From Amycolatopsis sp. EV170708-02-1 (lineage in GTDB: Bacteria > Actinomycetota > Actinomycetes > Mycobacteriales > Pseudonocardiaceae), in NCBI RefSeq assembly GCF_022479115.1, contig NZ_CP092497.1, forward strand, positions 4,650,001-4,714,000: a DNA stretch of 64,000 nt, read 5' to 3'. This document shows, piece after piece, positions 59,094-64,000 of the stretch; the stretch's first letter is position 1; every line of letters starts with the position of its first letter. The notes under the pieces are model-generated. The model was not told the origin of the DNA, ran no database searches, and saw only the letters and a list, made by a program, of their open reading frames with translations. A program made the translations under genes and the position numbers.

Positions 59094-59209
59094 GTGAACC
59101 CGCGTCCGCTATCGACGTCGGCAGGGCGCCACCTGGTCTTCCGCGTCACGATAGTGAACAGGGCGCCCTGCCACCGCGATAGCGGGGCCTTCGGCCGGGG
59201 CGGGTTCAC
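59094..59209. repeat. nested palindrome of about 116 bp
   Basis: Three inverted repeats are nested: gtgaacccgc/gcgggttcac (59094-59103, 59200-59209), ccgctatcg/cgatagcgg (59106-59114, 59177-59185) and ggcagggcgcc/ggcgccctgcc (59120-59130, 59162-59172), with a small tcac-gata-gtga hairpin at 59146-59157 in the centre. It fills most of the 189-base gap between two minus-strand genes. It may act as a terminator or be a repeat element. Confidence 0.65.
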
Positions 59210-59255
59210 ACGTTCGGTCGCCTTTCAGATCCAACTTCAGCTCCGCCAACCGGCT

Positions 59256-59738
59256 CTAAAGTTCGGGCTCGGCGATCTCGAAGTATTCCGGAAGCGGGGC
59301 CGTCCCGGCGAGGCCGAAGTAACGGACCTTCCGGCGCCGCCTGAGGTGCAGGGTGTCCCGGACGGCGTCGTTGTGCACGCGCCGCGCGATGACGACGCGA
59401 TGCTCGGCGTCGGTCAGCTCTTCGGCCAGCGGAGAAGGCAAGGCCGCGCGATCGACCCGGGCCAGCCGCAGCGTCAGTTCGCTTTCCTCGGCCTCGCGAT
59501 CCGGCCTCGGCGCCCGCTCGGCGCGCTCGCCCAGCGCGCGCAGCTCCTCGTCGCCCAGGATCGCGGCGGCCGCCCTGGCGACGACGGCACGCCGCGCGAG
59601 GGCCGCGTCGAGCGCCGCCCAGCCCGCGTCCGTGCGGACGTGCAGCCGGTCGAGCCGGTTCGCCGTCGCGAGCAGGAACAACCCGCCCAACACCACGATC
59701 GCGGCCACCAGACCGCCGATCCACACCCAGGTCGTCAC
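59256..59738 (-). CDS. conserved membrane protein, LemA-like
   Basis: 160 residues. One N-terminal membrane helix (WVWIGGLVAAIVVLGGLFLLA) is followed by NRLDRLHVRTDAGWAALDAALARRAVVARAAAAIL, reminiscent of the LemA helical domain, and a basic C-terminal part (VHNDAVRDTLHLRRRRKVRYFGLAG). It sits at the end of the pgsA-acyltransferase-pimA group, the position of M. tuberculosis Rv2609c. Its stop is well clear of the nested palindrome downstream. Function unknown. Confidence 0.75.
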   Translation of the reverse strand: MTTWVWIGGLVAAIVVLGGLFLLATANRLDRLHVRTDAGWAALDAALARRAVVARAAAAILGDEELRALGERAERAPRPDREAEESELTLRLARVDRAALPSPLAEELTDAEHRVVIARRVHNDAVRDTLHLRRRRKVRYFGLAGTAPLPEYFEIAEPEL

Positions 59739-60880
59739 CGGCTGAACTCGCGTTCACCCGCGCCGACCCGGCGGGGGTCGGCGGCGATGGCCGTTTCGTA
59801 CACGCGCAGGACCTGCGTGGTGACCACGGACCAGTCGAACATCGCGACCCGCTCCCCGGCGGCCGCCGCCAGCGACGCCCGGCGGGCCGGGTCTCCGAGC
59901 AGCTCGCGCAACCCGTCGGCCAGCGCCGCCGCGTCGCCGGTCTCGGTCAGCATCCCGGCCTTGCCGTCGTCGAGGACGCGGCGGAACGAGTCCAAGCCGC
60001 TCGCCAATACGGGCGTGCCCGCCGCCATCGCCTCGGTGAGGATCATGCCGAAACTCTCGCCGCCCGTGTTCGGCGCGCAGTAGACGTCGACACTGCGCAG
60101 CGCCCGGGCCTTCGTCTCGTCGTCGACCTGGCCGAGCAGATCGATATGCGGCGCCAGCTCCGGCCCGGCCTCGCGCCGGAGCTGATCGGCGTCGCCGCGG
60201 CCGACGACCAGCAGCCGCAGCTCCTCGAACTCCGGAAGCAGCATCCGCAGCGCCTCCAGCAGCACCCCCATCCCCTTGCGGGGCTCGGTGTACCGCCCGA
60301 CGAACCCGACCGTGCCGCCCGCTCGCGGGTAGCCGTCCAGCGGGAGCGCGCGGGAGAAGAAGTCGACGTCGACCCCGTTGGGCACCTCGACCGCGTCGCC
60401 CCCGGCGTGCTCGACCTGGACCCGGCGGGCCAGCGCCGAAACCGCGATCCGTGCGGTGATCTTCTCCAGCAGCGGCCGCAGCACCGGCTGGAACGCCGCC
60501 AGCGTGCGCGAACGCGTCGTCGCGGTGTGGAAGGTCGCCACGATCGGGCCGTCCGCGACCTTCAGTGCCAGCAAGGAAAGACTCGGCGCGGCGGGTTCGT
60601 GCAGGTGCAGGACGTCGAAGTCGCCGTCGCGGATCCACCGCCGCACCCTGGCGTAGGACACCGGGCCGAACTGCAGCCGCGCGACCGAACCGTTGTACGG
60701 GATACCGAGCGCCTTGCCGGCGGGGACCACGAAATCCGGGACGTCGGAGTCCTCGTCCGCCGGCGCGAGCACGGAGACCTGGTGCCCGCGCGCCAGCAGC
60801 GCCTTCGCGAGATCGATGACGTGCCCTTGCACGCCGCCCGGCACGTCGAACGAGTACGGGCAGACGATCCCGATTTTCAT
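59735..60880 (-). CDS. pimA: phosphatidylinositol alpha-mannosyltransferase PimA
   Basis: 381 residues from ATG at 60880, matching the MRIGMICPYSFDVPGGVQ-type start of known PimA; an ATG six codons upstream is possible. GT-B/GT4 fold: KIGIVCPYSFDVPGGVQGHV, the donor-site segment VGFVGRYTEPRKGMGVLLEAL, and the E-x7-E motif in GGESFGMILTEAMAAGTPVLA. It transfers the first mannose from GDP-mannose to phosphatidylinositol at the inner membrane face. It overlaps the LemA-like gene start by 4 bases. Confidence 0.94.
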   Translation of the reverse strand: MKIGIVCPYSFDVPGGVQGHVIDLAKALLARGHQVSVLAPADEDSDVPDFVVPAGKALGIPYNGSVARLQFGPVSYARVRRWIRDGDFDVLHLHEPAAPSLSLLALKVADGPIVATFHTATTRSRTLAAFQPVLRPLLEKITARIAVSALARRVQVEHAGGDAVEVPNGVDVDFFSRALPLDGYPRAGGTVGFVGRYTEPRKGMGVLLEALRMLLPEFEELRLLVVGRGDADQLRREAGPELAPHIDLLGQVDDETKARALRSVDVYCAPNTGGESFGMILTEAMAAGTPVLASGLDSFRRVLDDGKAGMLTETGDAAALADGLRELLGDPARRASLAAAAGERVAMFDWSVVTTQVLRVYETAIAADPRRVGAGEREFSR

Positions 60881-60902
60881 CACCCGCGACCCAGCCATCG
60901 GC

Positions 60903-61820
60903 TCAGCTCGCTTCGCCGAGTTCGGCCTGTTCCCCGGCTTCGAAATCGGAGAGCCAGAACTTCTGCATCATGTGCCAGTCGGCCGGATGCGCGGCGATGT
61001 CCCCGGCGAAGATGTCCGCCAGCGCCTGGGTGGCCGCCGGGACCTCGGACCGGTTCGTGACCCGGATCCGCGGGTGCAGGCGGATCTGCCAGCCGTCCTC
61101 GGTGAACCAGCAGCCGGCCGGGATCAGCGCGGCCCCGGTGGTGGCGGCCAGCCGGGCGGGCCCGCCCGGCATCCGGGTCTGCTCGCCGAAGAACTTGACC
61201 GGCACACCGGAGTTCGTCAGGTCCCGGTCCCCCACCAGGCAGATCGCCTTGTTCTCCCGTAGCCGTTTGAGCAGTACGCGCATCGCGGAGCTGTCGCCGG
61301 TCAGCGGGACGATCTCGAAACCGAGCGATTCCCGGTAGGACACGAACCGCTGGTACAGCGATTCGGGCTTCAGCCGCTCCGCGACCGTGGTGAAGCCGCC
61401 GAGGTAGTCCGCGAGCCAGACGCCTGCCGCGTCCCAGTTCCCGCTGTGGGGCAGCGCCATCACCGCGCCGTTGCCCTCGGCGAGGGCGGCGTCGAGGTTC
61501 TCCACGCCGGTGATCGACTGGGCGACCTTGCGGCTGACCTCCTTGTGGTCCATGGAGGGCAGGCGGAACATCTCGTGCCAGTAGCGGGCGTACGACCGCA
61601 TCGCGCGACGGGTCAGCTCGTCGAGTTCGACGCCGTCGGCCTGCGGCACGACCCTGGCGAGATTGCGCCGAAGCTGGCGCACTCCGCCGCCGTCCCGCCG
61701 GACGGCCAGATCGGCGCCCAGCCCGAAGGTCACCGAGCCCATCGACTCCGGCAGCCAGCGCGCGAGCCGCCAGCCGGCCGCGTAGCCGAAGTCACTGAGC
61801 CGCTGGGAGAACCCGCTCAT
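60903..61820 (-). CDS. phosphatidylinositol mannoside acyltransferase (HtrB/LpxL family)
   Basis: 305 residues. HtrB-type motif H-x4-D in ALPHSGNWDAAGVWLA (about 120-135), GDRDLTNSGVPVKFFGEQTRMPGGPARLAATTGAALIPAG, and DWHMMQKFW near the end. It would acylate the mannose of PIM1 with an acyl-CoA, as Rv2611c does. It lies between pgsA (ATGA overlap) and pimA (22-base gap). Confidence 0.94.
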   Translation of the reverse strand: MSGFSQRLSDFGYAAGWRLARWLPESMGSVTFGLGADLAVRRDGGGVRQLRRNLARVVPQADGVELDELTRRAMRSYARYWHEMFRLPSMDHKEVSRKVAQSITGVENLDAALAEGNGAVMALPHSGNWDAAGVWLADYLGGFTTVAERLKPESLYQRFVSYRESLGFEIVPLTGDSSAMRVLLKRLRENKAICLVGDRDLTNSGVPVKFFGEQTRMPGGPARLAATTGAALIPAGCWFTEDGWQIRLHPRIRVTNRSEVPAATQALADIFAGDIAAHPADWHMMQKFWLSDFEAGEQAELGEAS

Positions 61821-62458
61821 GCCCCGCCCTCCGCGGCGGGTGGCCCCGCCGCCTTGGCGGCCCGTGCCGCCTTGGCCACCGCGGCCGTCCGCTGCAGCAG
61901 GGTGATCACCGAAAGCACCGCGAGGAGCCAGAGCGTGATGTCCACGGTGTACGGAACGCCGAGACCGTGCAGTCCGGTTCCCACGAGGGCGATGATCAGG
62001 CGTTCCGCGCGTTCGACGAGGCCGCCGTCCGCCTCCAGCCCGGACGCCTCGGCGCGGGCCTTGACGTACGAGATGACCTGCGCGAGCACCAGGCAGATCA
62101 GCGCGGCGGCCGCGGCCGGGCGGTTGTCGTCGTGGACGAAGCACCACCAGGCGATCGCGGCGAACAACGCGCCGTCGACCAGCCTGTCGCAGGTCGCGTC
62201 GAGGACGGCCCCGAAGGCCGTGCCGTACCCGCGGGCGCGGGCCATCGCGCCGTCGAGCAGGTCCAGCATCGCGAAGCCCCAGACGGTGAAGGTGCCCCAC
62301 AGCAGCATGTCGTTGGGAAAGAACCCGAGCGCGCACAGCACCGCCCCGGCCGTGCCGATGACGGTCATCGCGTTGGGGGTCAGACCGGCGCGCACGAGCA
62401 CCTTCCCCATCGGGTCGGTGACGCGGGAAACTGAGGCGCGCGCGAAAATGTTGAGCAT
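61817..62458 (-). CDS. pgsA: CDP-alcohol phosphatidyltransferase (phosphatidylinositol phosphate synthase)
   Basis: 213 residues from ATG at 62458. The CDP-alcohol motif D-G-x2-A-R-x8-G-x3-D-x3-D reads DGAMARARGYGTAFGAVLDATCD (about 68-90). Five or six membrane helices. It makes phosphatidylinositol phosphate from CDP-diacylglycerol and inositol phosphate, the precursor for PimA. A longer upstream frame has no family character. First gene of the pgsA-acyltransferase-pimA operon. Confidence 0.94.
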   Translation of the reverse strand: MLNIFARASVSRVTDPMGKVLVRAGLTPNAMTVIGTAGAVLCALGFFPNDMLLWGTFTVWGFAMLDLLDGAMARARGYGTAFGAVLDATCDRLVDGALFAAIAWWCFVHDDNRPAAAAALICLVLAQVISYVKARAEASGLEADGGLVERAERLIIALVGTGLHGLGVPYTVDITLWLLAVLSVITLLQRTAAVAKAARAAKAAGPPAAEGGA

Positions 62459-62562
62459 CGGTTCTTCAGGTGCACCTAAAGCAGCAGGGTCGGGTGGCCG
62501 CCCGAAGCCTATCCACCCGCACCGACACCCGTCGTCGCGCCCGCCCCTGGACCGGCTCCCGG

Positions 62563-63105
62563 TCAGTCCGCTTTGGCCAGTTCGGCCGAGTCGGCGAGGT
62601 CCGCGAGACCCTCTTCCCGCAGCGCCAATTCCGCCTCGGCCGCGGCGCATTTCGGCGACAGCCGCCCCAGCACGGCGGCGCTGATCTCGCCGAGCGCCTT
62701 CACCTGTTCGGGGGTCAGCGGATCGAAGAGGCTCTCGCGGACGGCCTCGACGTGCCCGGGCGCGGCCTCCTCCAGCGCGGCGAAACCCGCGGGAGTGAGC
62801 ACCGCCCACGAACCGCGTTTGTCGGTGGGACAGGACTCACGACGCACCCAGCCGTTCGCTTCGAGGCGCGCGACCGCGTGCGAGAGCCTGCTGCGTGACG
62901 CTTTGCGCGCGTCGGCGAGTTCGCTCATCCGCAGCCGCCGCTCGGGCGCCTCGGAAAGGGCGACGAGCACTTCGTAGTAGGTGTGGGGCATGCCCGCCTC
63001 GTGCTGAAGCTGGCCCTCCAGATGCGCTTGCAGCATCCGCGTGGCCGCGGAGAAGTCGCGCCAGACTTTTTGCTCCTCGTCGGAGAGCCATCGGGGTTCG
63101 GACAT
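62563..63105 (-). CDS. MarR-family transcriptional regulator
   Basis: 180 residues from ATG at 63105; an ATG three codons upstream at 63114 is also possible. The winged helix is MPHTYYEVLVALSEAPERRLRMSELADARKASRSRLSHAVARLEANGWVRRESCPTDKRGSWAVLTPAGFAALEEAAPGH (about 51-130). It is divergent from the YceI gene. Two identical 18-bp palindromes lie between them, the probable operators. It stands between HIT and pgsA, which are neighbours in mycobacteria. Confidence 0.94.
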   Translation of the reverse strand: MSEPRWLSDEEQKVWRDFSAATRMLQAHLEGQLQHEAGMPHTYYEVLVALSEAPERRLRMSELADARKASRSRLSHAVARLEANGWVRRESCPTDKRGSWAVLTPAGFAALEEAAPGHVEAVRESLFDPLTPEQVKALGEISAAVLGRLSPKCAAAEAELALREEGLADLADSAELAKAD

Positions 63106-63122
63106 GACGCCCATTCTACCCC

Positions 63123-63140
63123 TGGTTGAGCGCTCAACCA
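63123..63140. promoter_or_regulatory. MarR operator 1, perfect 18-bp palindrome
   Basis: tggttgagcgctcaacca, 18 bases upstream of the MarR start. An identical copy lies 34 bp away, about three helical turns, on the YceI side. Confidence 0.8.
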
Positions 63141-63156
63141 AATTGCGCTACAGTCA

Positions 63157-63174
63157 TGGTTGAGCGCTCAACCA
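63157..63174. promoter_or_regulatory. MarR operator 2, identical 18-bp palindrome
   Basis: Same sequence as operator 1, 36 bases before the YceI ATG. The two exact copies indicate shared repression of both divergent promoters by the MarR protein. Confidence 0.8.
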
Positions 63175-63210
63175 GCTCAGGGTTCACCACAGACTTTGGA
63201 GATCGACTTC

Positions 63211-63753
63211 ATGACCACCACCGAAATCCCGGGCTACGTCACAGGCAAGTGGACGATCGACACCGCCCACTCCGACATCGCCTACACCGTGAAGCACCTC
63301 GGCCTGGCGAAGTCCCGCGGCAACTTCACCGCCTTCACCGGTGAGGTCGTCACGGCCGACAACATCCTCGACTCGTCGGTCACCGTCGAGATCGACGCCT
63401 CGTCGGTCGCCAGCGGCGTCGACGGGCGTGACACGCACCTCAAGTCCGAGGACTTCTTCCACGTCGACGAGCACCCGGTCATCACCTTCCGCTCGACCGG
63501 CATCCGCGAGGACGGCGGCGACTACGTCATCGACGGCGAGCTGACCTGGCGCGGCAAGACCGTCCCGGTCTCGCTGGAGGCGGAGTTCAACGGCATCGGC
63601 ACCAACCCGGCCAACGACAACGCCACCACCCTCGGCGTCTCGGCCACCGCCACCGTGAACCGCCGCGACTTCGGCATCGGCCCGGAGGGCAACGCCTTCC
63701 TGTCCGAGAAGGTCAAGATCGACATCGAGCTGCAGGCCGCTCTCAACGCCTGA
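63211..63753 (+). CDS. YceI-family lipid-binding-like protein
   Basis: 180 residues from ATG at 63211 with GGAG upstream; an earlier ATG would lie inside the second operator. YceI barrel: GKWTIDTAHSDIAYTVKHLGLAKSRGNFTAFTGEVV, FRSTGIREDGGDYVIDGELTWRGKTVPVSLEAEFNG, and RRDFGIGP. No signal peptide, so it is cytoplasmic, unlike E. coli YceI. The family binds isoprenoid-type lipids; the ligand here is unknown. It is under apparent MarR control. Confidence 0.93.
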   Translation: MTTTEIPGYVTGKWTIDTAHSDIAYTVKHLGLAKSRGNFTAFTGEVVTADNILDSSVTVEIDASSVASGVDGRDTHLKSEDFFHVDEHPVITFRSTGIREDGGDYVIDGELTWRGKTVPVSLEAEFNGIGTNPANDNATTLGVSATATVNRRDFGIGPEGNAFLSEKVKIDIELQAALNA

Positions 63754-63776
63754 GGCACTTCTCCCCAGATGTCATG

Positions 63777-63817
63777 AAGGCCCCCTTCCCCGCGCTAGAC
63801 GCAGGGAAGGGGGCCTT
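63777..63817. terminator. terminator hairpin between yceI and the HIT gene
   Basis: Perfect 14-bp arms aaggcccccttccc (63777-63790) and gggaagggggcctt (63804-63817), 13-base loop with an inner gcg/cgc stem, followed by tttat. It lies between convergent genes and is another member of the GAAGG/CCTTC repeat type. Confidence 0.75.
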
Positions 63818-63841
63818 TATGTACTTCCGTCTGTCCGAGAA

Positions 63842-64000
63842 TTACCAGGCGTCCGCCAGCAACTGCCGCGTCTCCCCCAGCAACTGCGGCAACACCTTCG
63901 TATGCCCGATCACCGGCATGAAGTTCGCGTCGCCACCCCACCTCGGCACCACGTGCTGATGCAGATGCGCGGCGATGCCCGCGCCGGCGATCACGCCCTG
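63842..64000 (-). CDS. HIT-family hydrolase/phosphorylase, C-terminal 52 residues only
   Basis: Reading minus from the window edge gives [32 protein letters not shown]..., ending at TAA (63842-63844). [10 protein letters not shown] is the histidine-triad signature of the diadenosine polyphosphate hydrolase/phosphorylase type, and the gene occupies the Rv2613c position upstream of pgsA. The N-terminal two thirds lie outside the window. Confidence 0.88.
   Translation of the reverse strand, partial: QGVIAGAGIAAHLHQHVVPRWGGDANFMPVIGHTKVLPQLLGETRQLLADAW

Noticed and set aside
61817..62809. Long N-terminal extension of the pgsA frame
   Set aside because: The added 117 codons are Arg/Gly-rich, antisense or overlapping with the MarR region, and precede the natural first membrane helix.
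1..64000. CRISPR arrays, tRNA or rRNA genes, insertion sequences
   Set aside because: No regularly spaced repeats, no cloverleaf-like or rRNA-like sequence and no transposase were found; the integrase target is not a tRNA gene.

Overview
The window is high-GC actinobacterial DNA. Gene families, GTG starts, ATGA stop/start overlaps and many long GAAGG...CCTTC palindromes between genes point to the Pseudonocardiales, most like Amycolatopsis. This is inference from content; no database was searched.

Layout. (1) 1-13.8 kb, chromosomal accessory region. It holds a LysR-linked minus-strand operon (CaiB-type CoA-transferase, crotonase, acetoacetate decarboxylase, 3-hydroxyacyl-CoA-type dehydrogenase), a histidine kinase/response regulator pair, a small lipoprotein and a small secreted protein, a secreted S15 peptidase, an SRPBCC/TetR/HxlR group, and a TetR gene divergent from a two-gene PH-domain membrane operon with two GCGATCGC-centred operators. 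(2) 13,816-26,961, a 13.1-kb integrated element. It carries a large serine integrase beside attL, an AT-richer cargo pair (DUF6338-like membrane protein and Apea-like HEPN protein), an excisionase-WhiB-Spd-FtsK/Tra operon, several XRE regulators, a NUDIX hydrolase and a structured non-coding right end. Both att half-sites are readable, so attB, attP and the CT crossover dinucleotide can be rebuilt. (3) 27-64 kb, a core block following the mycobacterial order glyoxalase II - ppiB - relA - apt - secF - secD - yajC - ruvB - ruvA - ruvC - yebC - pdxT - pdxS - pimA - acyltransferase - pgsA - HIT. Lineage-specific genes interrupt it: aminotransferase/amidase/crotonase, azlCD with a cupin regulator, permease/TetR/P1 peptidase, SARP regulator/I36 protein, FAD oxidase/EF-G-like/XdhC, and MarR/YceI.

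Working together. The element looks AICE-like: integrase and excisionase move it, a Spd protein and an FtsK-type translocase would transfer it, and the regulators would control it. The HEPN/DUF6338 pair looks like cargo, possibly phage defence. No replication initiator is recognisable. In the backbone, SecDF/YajC serve protein export, RuvABC resolves Holliday junctions, PdxST make PLP, and PgsA/acyltransferase/PimA start phosphatidylinositol mannoside synthesis.

Sequence quality. Three minus-strand genes (the element translocase, ruvA and an amidase) are each broken by what reads as loss of one G from a G run. Homopolymer base-calling error is the simplest shared explanation.
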